A stretch of 55,490 nucleotides of DNA from Desulfuromusa sp. Lineage in GTDB: Bacteria > Desulfobacterota > Desulfuromonadia > Desulfuromonadales > Geopsychrobacteraceae. The notes under the pieces are model-generated. The model worked only from the letters and a program-made list of their open reading frames with translations, was not told the origin of the DNA and ran no database searches. Shown here in pieces: positions 25,211-33,055 of the stretch; position 1 is the stretch's first letter; each line of letters opens with the position of its first letter. The position numbers were made by a program, and so were the translations under genes. The stretch is from NCBI GenBank assembly GCA_027858895.1, contig JAQIBX010000023.1, forward strand, positions 1-55,490, in the 5' to 3' direction.

Positions 25211-26095
25211 TTAAAAGTCCTGTTTCATCCCAAACAATCCGGATGGCTTGACTAGTAAAACAAACAGAAAAACCCCATAAAGAAGTAGTTCTGTCCAGGT
25301 TGATGCCATAAACTGTGCACCGACATTCTCAATGATACCGACAATAATCCCGCCGATAATAGCCCCCGGAATACTGCCGAGGCCCCCAAGAACCACGATG
25401 ATAAAAGCTTTGATGTCAAAGGGAACGCCAACGGTGGGATAGACATAGTAGAAAGGGATCAGCACACATGCGGCCATGCCACAACAAGCGCAGCCCATAC
25501 CGAAAGCAATATTGTAAATTTTTGATTGCTTGATACCCATCAACGAGGCTGCTTCACGGTCGAGGCTGGTAGCCCGAATCGCCTTGCCCATTTTTGAATG
25601 TTTCAGAAACCAGTAGAGATAGATGGCACAGAGAATCGTAATTCCTGCGCCGATAATCTTCGGCAATAAAAAATACATGTCATAAAACTCAAAGATCTTA
25701 CCAGTCACTGAAGTCTTGACGACCCGGTATTCTGCACCAAAAAACAACAACGAGAGGTTATCGAGCACATACCAGATACCGGTGGTAACAATAATAACAG
25801 TGATCGGCTCGCGGACATCTTTCTCCGCTTCAAATATTGGCCTGATGATCCAGCTCTGCATGAAGTAGCCAAAATAAAACAAAAATGGCACCACAACCGG
25901 AATAGCCAGATAAGGATTCAGCCCGGTCAATTTGACAAACCAGTAGGCAGAAAACATACCGACCATAAGAATTGACCCATGGGCAAAGTTGATAACCTTC
26001 ATGACCCCAAAAATCAGGGTCAATCCGACTGCCGTTAGACCATAAATAGAACCCATCAGCACACCGTTGATTAATGCCTCGATAATGCCTAACAT
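25211..26095 (-). CDS. livH: branched-chain-type amino acid ABC transporter permease LivH
   Basis: 294-residue permease with the LivH hallmarks NGVLMGSIYGLTAVGLTLIFGVMKVINFAHGS near the N-terminus and REAASLMGIKQSKIYNIAFGMG as the coupling loop. AAGGAG precedes the ATG. It starts 127 bases after livK, with a strong hairpin in the gap. Confidence 0.94.
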   Translation of the reverse strand: MLGIIEALINGVLMGSIYGLTAVGLTLIFGVMKVINFAHGSILMVGMFSAYWFVKLTGLNPYLAIPVVVPFLFYFGYFMQSWIIRPIFEAEKDVREPITVIIVTTGIWYVLDNLSLLFFGAEYRVVKTSVTGKIFEFYDMYFLLPKIIGAGITILCAIYLYWFLKHSKMGKAIRATSLDREAASLMGIKQSKIYNIAFGMGCACCGMAACVLIPFYYVYPTVGVPFDIKAFIIVVLGGLGSIPGAIIGGIIVGIIENVGAQFMASTWTELLLYGVFLFVLLVKPSGLFGMKQDF

Positions 26096-26177
26096 TTAAA
26101 CTCCTTGCTGCAGCAAAAATCGCCCAAGAGCTCAGGGCGACTATCGCTGACAAGCTTCCACATAGAAAACCAACTAA

Positions 26178-26209
26178 TGCGGGACAAAAGGTCACCCTTT
26201 CGTCCCGCA
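26178..26209 (-). promoter_or_regulatory. livK-livH intercistronic hairpin
   Basis: A 14-bp stem (TGCGGGACGAAAGG on the minus strand pairing with CCTTTTGTCCCGCA, one G-U pair) with a 4-base loop lies 14 bases past the livK stop. No T tract follows it directly. Such a structure typically protects the upstream message or partly stops transcription, giving more binding protein than permease. Confidence 0.7.
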
Positions 26210-26222
26210 GCTTTAACAATAC

Positions 26223-27458
26223 TTACTTCTTTGGCTGGGGAAAAACTGGTGTATAACCAGCTCTGCGGACATTTTTAGGCCAAACGGTAATACGATCCAT
26301 ACCGTCGCCTTTGCTGTTTGTTCGAGTTTGAACAATAACTAAACTGGCATTTTTGTTCTGTCCAGTCTCATCAAAGTCGACACAATCATAAGCCAATAGA
26401 CCTACCATACCACCGCAAACTTTGATCTCAGACAGTGTCTTACGCAGAGCAGCAGGATCAGTTGAACCCGTTTGCTCCAGAGCCTCTTTGATGACATACA
26501 TAGCAGCATAGGCATCAACCGATTCACCGTTCATGTTGTTACCATAGAGCTTCTTGTACTTGTCGTTGGTCTCTTTGAGGCCAGGACGGTTGAGGTCGGT
26601 TTCCCACTCAACAATATCAAACAGATACTCGGCATTTTTACCGGCGGCTTTGAGGAAGGAAGGATCGGCATGACCGCCTCCGCTGGAGATGATCGCTTTC
26701 ACATTGACGCGCATTTCAGCCATGGTGTTGGTCAACAGGATCGCATCAGCAGCGTTCGAGGTCATAAAGACGACGTCGGGCTTGGCGCGCTTCAGTTTAA
26801 TAACCACAGGGGTCAAATCACTAGTGGTACTGGGATAAGGCTCATCAAGAACCACTTCATAGCCGGCCTGCTCAGCAAGGGTCTTCCATTTTTCGGCAAA
26901 ACCAGTTCCCCAATCGCCGTTTTCGTAGACGAAGGCGACCTTTTTAACTTCGACGCCAAACTCCTGCTGCATATCTTTTAAGAACTGAAATTGATCCTTG
27001 GCCCACCAGCCATCTTTGGCAGCTATACGGAAGACATTTTTAAAGCCACGCTCGGTGATGGTGTCACGCACCGAAACCGGAACGATAAAGGGGATACCAT
27101 AGCGTTCAGCAACTTGGGTGGTCGGATAGGTCACTGCGGAGTTCCAGCAACCGGTTAACATGTGAACCTTTTCGCTATTGATCATCCGTTCAGCTTCGGT
27201 TACCCCGGTGGTCGGATCACTTTTACTATCGGAAAACAGAAGCTCCAACTTTGCGCCACCCAACGACATGATTCCGCCAGCGTTGTTGATCTCCTCCAGC
27301 GCCATCTCCCGCGCTTGCTTTCCCTGAATACCAACCGATGCAGATGGTCCAGATAGCGGGATAATATTACCAATTTTGACCGTTTCGGCGGCCTGAACAG
27401 TTCCAACGGTCATTGCTAAGGCAACCATCGGCACAATCAGATTCTTGAACAATTTCAT
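26223..27458 (-). CDS. livK: branched-chain-type amino acid ABC transporter substrate-binding protein
   Basis: 411-residue periplasmic type I binding protein with signal peptide MKLFKNLIVPMVALAMTVGT cleaved after AQA-type residues near 23. The fold motifs are VKIGNIIPLSGPSASVGIQGKQAREMALEEINNAGGI, DSKSDPTTGVTEAERMI, and VAFVYENGDWGTGFAEKW. AAGGAG precedes the ATG. It is the first gene of the transporter operon and lies about 100 bases behind a sigma-54 promoter. Ligand specificity cannot be read reliably; the linked aminotransferase and amino-acid-type sensor kinase suggest an amino acid that need not be branched. Confidence 0.93.
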   Translation of the reverse strand: MKLFKNLIVPMVALAMTVGTVQAAETVKIGNIIPLSGPSASVGIQGKQAREMALEEINNAGGIMSLGGAKLELLFSDSKSDPTTGVTEAERMINSEKVHMLTGCWNSAVTYPTTQVAERYGIPFIVPVSVRDTITERGFKNVFRIAAKDGWWAKDQFQFLKDMQQEFGVEVKKVAFVYENGDWGTGFAEKWKTLAEQAGYEVVLDEPYPSTTSDLTPVVIKLKRAKPDVVFMTSNAADAILLTNTMAEMRVNVKAIISSGGGHADPSFLKAAGKNAEYLFDIVEWETDLNRPGLKETNDKYKKLYGNNMNGESVDAYAAMYVIKEALEQTGSTDPAALRKTLSEIKVCGGMVGLLAYDCVDFDETGQNKNASLVIVQTRTNSKGDGMDRITVWPKNVRRAGYTPVFPQPKK

Positions 27459-27481
27459 ACGTCACTCCTTCTCATTGATTG

Positions 27482-27540
27482 TCCGCGCAGCACGCGGAAA
27501 CATAGACTCGGTCGCTGAGACACATCTTCAGCGCCGACGC
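27482..27540 (-). promoter_or_regulatory. structured leader of livK mRNA
   Basis: Two small inverted repeats lie between the sigma-54 promoter and livK: TCCGCG/CGCGGA (27482-27498) and GCTGA/TCAGC flanked by GTCG/CGAC (27511-27539). They would form two stem-loops in the leader. A regulatory role is possible but there is no recognised riboswitch. Confidence 0.4.
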
Positions 27541-27570
27541 AAAAAAAATGAATATTTCGCTAATGATAGA

Positions 27571-27587
27571 TAGCAACGGTTATGCCA
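27571..27587 (-). promoter_or_regulatory. sigma-54 (-24/-12) promoter of the liv-aminotransferase operon
   Basis: On the minus strand the sequence TGGCATAACCGTTGCT fits the RpoN consensus TGGCAYRNNNNTTGCW at every fixed position; the -24 GG is at 27586-27585 and the -12 GC at 27574-27573. Transcription would start near 27561, giving a leader of about 100 bases before livK. This promoter class needs an activator ATPase, which is encoded just upstream. Confidence 0.85.
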
Positions 27588-27680
27588 GAGAATATTTAAG
27601 GAATTTTTATATAGGAAGAAGGTGGTTTATACAGGTTTTTTTAGATTTATCTGCCGACCCAATCAACTTGCTTCGGATTG

Positions 27681-27732
27681 ATGTCAACCAAAAACGTCAA
27701 CCAATGTTGACGTTAACTCCACTTATTGACGT
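27681..27732 (-). promoter_or_regulatory. putative enhancer (UAS): four ACGTCAAC-like half sites
   Basis: Four related octamers occur: ATGTCAAC (27681), ACGTCAAC (27694), and inverted copies ending in GTTGACGT (27706-27713) and ATTGACGT (27725-27732). The middle two form a perfect 9-bp inverted repeat, AACGTCAAC-CAAT-GTTGACGTT. The cluster is centred about 120 bp upstream of the sigma-54 promoter, the usual enhancer distance, and starts directly after the regulator gene's stop. Confidence 0.7.
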
Positions 27733-27735
27733 AAA

Positions 27736-29163
27736 TCAGTTGTTTGATTTATCCGACCTGCCTTTATTATTGATCCGTTTATTTAATGCCTGTTTTGATA
27801 TCCCTAACAATTTTGCCGCCTGGCTTTGGTTTTGATTCGTCTCAGTCAAGGCTGATTCTATGGTGAATTGTGTTATCTCTTCTAACGTTGGGAAGTGTTC
27901 AAAAAAAGTCTCTAAGTTACATTTATTATCAGGATCTACAGTCCTTGTAGCCTTAACCGAACCAAGTCGCTCAGCCAGATTGTGATAAGAAATCTGTTTT
28001 GAATCACAGCGCGCCACGGCATCAAATATATAGGTTTTAAGTTCACGGATATTTCCATAAAAGGGAAAGTCCAATAATAACTCTAGAGAACGCCCCCCGA
28101 TATCAGGCTTTTCCTTGCCCATACTTGCCGCAGCTTCAGTCATTAAAAGATCAACCAATAAAGGAATATCTTCGCGCCGCTCTCTTAACGGTGGGACCTT
28201 GATCAGATGGGTGCTCAAGCGATAGTACAGATCTCTGCGAAATCCCCCATTTTTTTCAACCAAAGAGTGATGTGATTTGTTTGTTGCCGCAATAATCCTG
28301 GCTTCACTTTTTTTGGGCTGGTCTGACCCTAATGGATAATAAATCCCTTCCTGGAGCAATCGCAGTAATTTGACTTGCGAACCCTCATTTAAATCCCCGA
28401 TTTCATCCAGAAATAAAGTTCCATTTCGCGCCGTTTCAACCAATCCTGAACGCGGCTTTTCCGCACTAGAGTAGGCCCCCTTTTCATGCCCAAAAAGGGT
28501 ATCTGAAAAAAGGGTGTCATCCAAACCAGAGGCATCAATCGGGATAAATTCACCCGATAACTGACTTGTTTCGTGAACCGCCTTTGCTATTAATTCCTTG
28601 CCAACGCCCGTTTCTCCTAAAATCAACAGGGGTTGTCTGCTCTGGGAAATCGCTTGAATATAATGAAATATTGATTCCATCAAGGAGCTTTTAGTCATAA
28701 TATTTCTAAAACACGCATCGGTGGACAACTGCTTTTGAAAAGAAATCCCCTTGAGGGAGAGAACCTCACTGCGCAATGTATTTATTTCATGGGCGGTTCT
28801 CAAAGCTGATCCAAAGGTGCTCAAATTAATGGGTTTCACCAGATAATCGTGAGCTCCCAGTTTAAGGCACTCTACGGCCGTTTCAATATCTGAATTCGCA
28901 GTACAGACAATAACGGGGATTTGTGGAAATTTTAATTTAATTAGCCGCAAAACATCCTGACCCGAGATATGCGGCATATTGAGATCCAAAAAAACAATTG
29001 GAGAGTCATTTTTTTCAAGGGTGGCCAAGACCTCACGGCTATCGCTAATTGCGGTTATTCTGTGAACCCCCATTGATTCCAATAAAAATTCGTACGCTTC
29101 CAGCTCTGGTACTTCATCATCAACCAGAACGACATGTGGATCCTGCAAACTCAAATCAAGCAT
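27736..29163 (-). CDS. sigma-54-type response regulator with altered GAFTGA loop
   Basis: 475 residues: receiver 8-125 with phosphoacceptor D60 (IVFLDLNMP), AAA+ domain about 145-385 with Walker A GETGVGKE (183-190), Walker [11 protein letters not shown] (248-257) and the arginine-finger stretch [10 protein letters not shown] (308-317), then a C-terminal Fis-like HTH ([20 protein letters not shown], 445-464). The sigma-54 contact loop reads GAYSSA (229-234) instead of GAFTGA, while the ATPase motifs are intact. AGGAAG precedes the ATG. It is coupled to the kinase gene 8 bases upstream and is the obvious activator for the sigma-54 promoter at 27571. Confidence 0.93.
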   Translation of the reverse strand: MLDLSLQDPHVVLVDDEVPELEAYEFLLESMGVHRITAISDSREVLATLEKNDSPIVFLDLNMPHISGQDVLRLIKLKFPQIPVIVCTANSDIETAVECLKLGAHDYLVKPINLSTFGSALRTAHEINTLRSEVLSLKGISFQKQLSTDACFRNIMTKSSLMESIFHYIQAISQSRQPLLILGETGVGKELIAKAVHETSQLSGEFIPIDASGLDDTLFSDTLFGHEKGAYSSAEKPRSGLVETARNGTLFLDEIGDLNEGSQVKLLRLLQEGIYYPLGSDQPKKSEARIIAATNKSHHSLVEKNGGFRRDLYYRLSTHLIKVPPLRERREDIPLLVDLLMTEAAASMGKEKPDIGGRSLELLLDFPFYGNIRELKTYIFDAVARCDSKQISYHNLAERLGSVKATRTVDPDNKCNLETFFEHFPTLEEITQFTIESALTETNQNQSQAAKLLGISKQALNKRINNKGRSDKSNN

Positions 29164-29171
29164 TTTTCTTC

Positions 29172-31298
29172 CTACAACGATGAATGAGGTAATTGAATAA
29201 TAAAAGAAGAACCAACTTCGGTATTTTCAGCCAACAGCTTCCCCTTCATTTCTTTTTCCACTATCACCTTGGCCATATAAAGCCCTAATCCGGTTCCGGA
29301 TGAGGTCCCTTTCGTGGTGAAATATGGATCAAAAATTTTGGGCAACAAATGCACCGGAATCCCCCCACCATTATCTTTTACACAAACCTCAACCAACTGG
29401 TCGTGGGCCGCAATATCAATATCTATAAAACGGTGGCACACCCCTTTTGGCTGCTGCGGTTTTCCCTTAATAGAATCCTTGGCGTTATCCAGAATATTGA
29501 CGAGAACATGAACAAACTCACTTTGATAGCCATCGACAACCAACTCCGTATCACCATTAGACTGATTAACAGAAAGGACAATTTCATTGTGTTCTAAGTG
29601 CGGATCCAGCAACTTGACGGCACTGCGCACAGCAGCAATAATATCAAATGGGTTTTTTTGCTTGGAAGGTCTAAAAAAATGTCGAAAATCATCAATCGTT
29701 TTTGACATAAACTGAATCTGGGCATCAGCGCCAGAGACCATTTTTTCGATATATTCTTTTGAAATAAGATTATTGAAATAGGCAGACTGGATACTTGCGA
29801 CATAAGTTGAAAGGGTGTTGAGTGGCTGCCGCCATTGGTGGGCAATGGCACCAAGCATCTCCCCCATTGCTGCCATTTTTTGAGCCTGCCGAAGCTGCTC
29901 TTCGGCATTCACCCTCTTTGAGATATCCCTGATACTGTAGAGGGTTAATTCCTCCTCATTGAGGTGAAGAACCTTCAGGCCAACTTCCGAAGGGAACTCC
30001 GTTCCATCCAGTCGACTAAATGTCCAGACAAGAAATTGCTCGTCCCCGGCTTCAGAATTTTCGATGACAGATCTGAGCTTGTGGACGCTTTCAATGCCAT
30101 CGGGTTGATACTCAGGCGATAGATCGAGAACACTCCTGCCGAGAACTTCATAACGCCCTCCACCAAACATCCCTTCCGCCCGTTCATTACATTCGACCAA
30201 ATAGAACTTTTTGCACAAAATAATTGCATCATTAGCAACATTAAACAAGGTTTGGTAATAAGCTTCGACCTCTTTTCGTTTGTTGATGTTCCATTTCAGA
30301 TCTTCATTGATTCCCGATATCTCTTCGCGCTGTTTGTCGACAGTGGTTTTAAATTTTCGGCTGAATATCAGCAAGACAAGAGCGCTACCACCGATGCCGA
30401 GTAACGTCACCGAAGCCAGCCCCCCGAGAACCAGGAGAACGACTTCAACCGCCGATAAAATAGTCGCTTTTTGCGTTAAAGCGTAAGCTTCTGTCAGTGG
30501 AACAATGGTACAGAGATACCAGTCGGTATTGGGAACCTTCTGGTAGGACAGAAGATAATCTTCATTCGCTATTTTATCTTGATAGGCAATGGTCCCATGC
30601 GGTAGCTCCTGGGCTTGCTCTGCTTTCCATTTTAAGTCAGGTTCAATTTCCTGCAGCCTTGTTTTCATGACGTAATCGTGATTAGGATGGACCAGGATCA
30701 TGCCGTTTTCTTCAACAATGAAAGCATAACCAGTCTCACCAACTTTTACGTTGGCGATGTTCTCAACCAGGACATCCAATACGGTATCAGCGCTCAGAAC
30801 CCCGATAAAATCGTCATGTTTTTTTAATGGTGTCACCAAGGCAATGACCAGTTCCATGGTTGTCAGATCGATATACGGTTTTGTGACCGCTGTTTGACCC
30901 ACCTCTATAGCTCTTAGATACCAGGGACGGATGCGGGTATCATAGGTTTCCGGAGGCACCCAATCTGCGCCATCAATGATTTTCCCGTCAGGCAACCCAA
31001 TATAAACATCACTGAAGTGTCCTGCTTTCATGGCCATTTTTAACGGGCGCAATGTTTCAGGATTATTGCCGATATTCTCATAATCAATCGAATCAGCCGT
31101 TGCATTCAATATTTTCATCTGTTGATTAAGCCAAGTTTCGATTGTTTTAGCGGTATCAACGGTAAGAACGTGGAGGTGGTCATAAATTGTTTTTTCAACT
31201 AAGGAAGAAGTGCTTCGATAGGTGATGCCAACTGCGGTCAAAATTATTATAGAAAAAATAGCCATCCATATTAATGTATTTTTGAGTTTAAAATTCAT
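29172..31298 (-). CDS. sensor histidine kinase with amino-acid-type dCache domain
   Basis: 708 residues: TM1 8-24, periplasmic double Cache domain about 35-280, TM2 about 285-313, PAS about 345-460, HisKA with phosphoacceptor His487 (GAIAHQWRQPLNTL) and HATPase (NILDNAKDSI at 601, DNGGGIP at 642, GTGLGLYMAK at 668). The sensor carries Y119-x4-R124-x-W126-Y127, then Y142-x-D144 and D171, which is the published ligand signature of amino-acid-binding dCache_1 domains. It heads a two-gene operon with the sigma-54-type regulator. The likely role is to detect an extracellular amino acid and switch on livKHMGF and the aminotransferase. Confidence 0.93.
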   Translation of the reverse strand: MNFKLKNTLIWMAIFSIIILTAVGITYRSTSSLVEKTIYDHLHVLTVDTAKTIETWLNQQMKILNATADSIDYENIGNNPETLRPLKMAMKAGHFSDVYIGLPDGKIIDGADWVPPETYDTRIRPWYLRAIEVGQTAVTKPYIDLTTMELVIALVTPLKKHDDFIGVLSADTVLDVLVENIANVKVGETGYAFIVEENGMILVHPNHDYVMKTRLQEIEPDLKWKAEQAQELPHGTIAYQDKIANEDYLLSYQKVPNTDWYLCTIVPLTEAYALTQKATILSAVEVVLLVLGGLASVTLLGIGGSALVLLIFSRKFKTTVDKQREEISGINEDLKWNINKRKEVEAYYQTLFNVANDAIILCKKFYLVECNERAEGMFGGGRYEVLGRSVLDLSPEYQPDGIESVHKLRSVIENSEAGDEQFLVWTFSRLDGTEFPSEVGLKVLHLNEEELTLYSIRDISKRVNAEEQLRQAQKMAAMGEMLGAIAHQWRQPLNTLSTYVASIQSAYFNNLISKEYIEKMVSGADAQIQFMSKTIDDFRHFFRPSKQKNPFDIIAAVRSAVKLLDPHLEHNEIVLSVNQSNGDTELVVDGYQSEFVHVLVNILDNAKDSIKGKPQQPKGVCHRFIDIDIAAHDQLVEVCVKDNGGGIPVHLLPKIFDPYFTTKGTSSGTGLGLYMAKVIVEKEMKGKLLAENTEVGSSFIIQLPHSSL

Positions 31299-31416
31299 TT
31301 GCCCTTTTACTCTGGTTTTAATATTTAATCAGGACTGTTCGGTTATGTTCATGACCTTAAATAACCCAAAAAAAATAATTATAATAAGCCATTAGAGTTG
31401 TTTTTGTTTGATAATT

Positions 31417-31436
31417 GAGCCTATTGCAAAAGGCTC
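31417..31436. repeat. small hairpin in the gap between kinase and MoaD-like genes
   Basis: GAGCCT/AGGCTC with an 8-base loop, in the 218-base gap between the kinase start and the MoaD-like stop. Nothing else is recognisable there. It could terminate or process the MoaD-like transcript but has no clear T tract. Confidence 0.35.
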
Positions 31437-31516
31437 CTATGCTAATTTTTAATAAATCAGGATGTGCTGCTGGATCTGTCGTTTGAAAATTCATGGGGGT
31501 ATTTTTGAGATCGGTC

Positions 31517-31741
31517 CTAGCCTCCTTCAAGCAGGGGAAGTAACATCAGTGTATCACCACTCTGCAGGATGTCTTCAGCCTTGGCATGGATACCATTAAT
31601 CAGAACAATACCCAACAGTTGAATGGGAATCTGCAGATCGTCAATAACTCTCTGGGCACTGCTGCCATCGGGGTATTCACACATCTCTTTTTTGAATCGA
31701 TCAATGCGAAATATTCCGTGCAGGCTGACTGTGATCTGCAT
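31517..31741 (-). CDS. MoaD/ThiS-family sulfur carrier-like protein
   Basis: A 74-residue beta-grasp protein that begins MQITVSLHGIFRI, contains VLINGIHAKAEDILQSGDTLMLLPLLEGG, and ends in the Gly-Gly that is adenylated and thiocarboxylated in MoaD and ThiS. GGAGGAACTCTC precedes ATG 31741; the reading frame extends to 31957 but that part overlaps the divergent DCC gene and has no family match. No molybdopterin or thiazole gene is adjacent, so its acceptor pathway (pterin, tungsten enzyme or other) is unknown. Confidence 0.82.
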   Translation of the reverse strand: MQITVSLHGIFRIDRFKKEMCEYPDGSSAQRVIDDLQIPIQLLGIVLINGIHAKAEDILQSGDTLMLLPLLEGG

Positions 31742-31868
31742 GAGAGTTCCTCCAGTTATGTAATCAGGTTTGGTGAAGCCTACACTAGCAATATAATCGT
31801 TGTCTAAGATTAATTGAATGAGTATGGTATCGAGGTCAGTAGAATAACTTGTCAGGCTATAACAACAC

Positions 31869-32267
31869 ATGAACGACATCGTGATATTTGATGGCATATG
31901 CAGTCTATGCACACACTCTGTACGGTTCATTTTGAACCATGAAGCCGACCAATCCATTCGTTTTGCCCCGGTCCAATCCCTTGCCGGGAAAAGGCTGATG
32001 CGTGACTATGGGTTTGATCCAGACGACGCGAAGACTCTCGTATTTCTATCGGCAGGAAAGTTATATTCGAAGTCAGACGCAGTGATACAGGTGTCTAAGT
32101 CATTGCGTTGGCCCTGGAAAATGCTTGGCGCGGTCAAGATTATTCCGCGCCCAGTCAGAGACTGGGTGTATGACCTGATCGCACGTCATCGGTATCGTTG
32201 GTTCGGCCGCTATGAGACTTGCATTTCACCAAGCCCCAATCTCAAAGCTCGGTTCATCGAGGACTAG
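31869..32267 (+). CDS. DCC-family thiol-disulfide oxidoreductase-like protein
   Basis: The 132-residue protein matches DUF393, named for its D-x-x-C-x-x-C start: VIFDGICSLCTHSVRFIL with D8, C11 and C14. FAPVQSLAGKRLM and the C-terminal RYRWFGRYETC follow the family pattern. It has a thioredoxin-like fold; the redox partner is unknown. It is divergent from the MoaD-like gene with a 127-base gap and is followed by a DUF924 gene. No clear ribosome binding site is seen. Confidence 0.88.
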   Translation: MNDIVIFDGICSLCTHSVRFILNHEADQSIRFAPVQSLAGKRLMRDYGFDPDDAKTLVFLSAGKLYSKSDAVIQVSKSLRWPWKMLGAVKIIPRPVRDWVYDLIARHRYRWFGRYETCISPSPNLKARFIED

Positions 32268-32367
32268 CGCAAATGCAACTGAACACGTCGTTGCAGTCGC
32301 CGCCGATGAGAGGCGCGGCTGGCTTGGAACGTTAGTCCTCTTAAAATCAGAGACTGCAGGAGGCAGT

Positions 32368-32904
32368 ATGTACAACGAAGTCCTTTCATTCTGGTTTGAA
32401 GAAATTGAAGCAAAGATGTGGTGGGTTGCTGATCCAAGCTTCGACCGCCAGATCAAGGCGCGCTTTCACCATATTCTTACTCAGGCAGCGCAAGGGGAGC
32501 TGTTCCCTTGGCGTAAGACACCAAAGGGTCGGCTTGCAGAAATCATTGTACTAGACCAGTTCTCACGTAATATTTTCCGTCATACTCCGGCAGCATTTGC
32601 ACAAGATCCTATGGCTTTGGTTTTGGCTCAAGAAGCTGTTGGCGCCGGGGTTCAAGAGTCGCTCTCGGCACCGGAGTGTGGGTTCCTCTTAATGCCATTC
32701 ATGCACAGTGAGTCCAGGCAGATCCACGTGGTGGCAGAGAAACTTTATCGCGAGCTGGCTCCACCGCACAGCTATCAATTTGAACTGAAACATAAAGTCA
32801 TCATTGACCGCTTCGGACGCTATCCCCACCGAAATAAGATTCTCGGCCGCACCTCTAGCGCTGAAGAAATCGAGTTTCTGACGCAACCTGGGTCAAGTTT
32901 CTGA
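32368..32904 (+). CDS. DUF924 family protein
   Basis: The 178-residue protein has the family hallmarks: N-terminal EVLSFWFEE, GRLAEIIVLDQFSRNIFRHTPAAFAQD in the middle and FGRYPHRNKILGRTSSAEEIEFL at the end. It is all-helical and TPR-like, of unknown function. ATG 32368 is chosen because CAGGAGG precedes it and the family starts there; the open frame upstream only overlaps the DCC gene. It lies about 100 bases after the DCC gene. Confidence 0.88.
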   Translation: MYNEVLSFWFEEIEAKMWWVADPSFDRQIKARFHHILTQAAQGELFPWRKTPKGRLAEIIVLDQFSRNIFRHTPAAFAQDPMALVLAQEAVGAGVQESLSAPECGFLLMPFMHSESRQIHVVAEKLYRELAPPHSYQFELKHKVIIDRFGRYPHRNKILGRTSSAEEIEFLTQPGSSF

Positions 32905-33055
32905 ATAGAGGGTGTACAACAGGCTTGGCAAGGGCTAACCAATGGTTGGTTGATCCCTGGGTGGTTAGCGTGAAAGTGCCTATCCGCTTGAAACTGACGA
33001 GGTCCAGTTGGTTGGGCTTGATCCACTAAACGTTGAAAAATTTGGCGCAAACTGA
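32905..33055 (+). pseudogene. probable decayed gene remnant before the AlaX-type gene
   Basis: Two overlapping frames give protein-like tails: one reads ...ANQWLVDPWVVSVKVPIR from about 32934 and the other ...YPLETDEVQLVGLDPLNVEKFGAN ending at TGA 33053-33055. They join with a single frameshift near 32985. The final TGA overlaps the next ATG (TGATG), the mark of a translationally coupled gene pair. No start codon or full domain remains. I do not recognise the family; the call of a remnant is an inference. Confidence 0.35.

Noticed and set aside
26472-26981. 169-residue plus-strand frame inside livK
   Set aside because: Antisense to a clear binding-protein gene; no family resemblance.
27482-27540. 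Riboswitch in the livK leader
   Set aside because: Only two short stems are present; nothing matches a known amino-acid or lysine riboswitch core that I can recognise.
31742-31957. N-terminal extension of the MoaD-like gene up to 31957
   Set aside because: The extra 72 residues overlap the divergent DCC gene and have no family match, while GGAGG supports ATG 31741.
32212-32367. N-terminal extension of the DUF924 gene
   Set aside because: It overlaps the DCC gene in another frame and the family begins at the ATG preceded by CAGGAGG.
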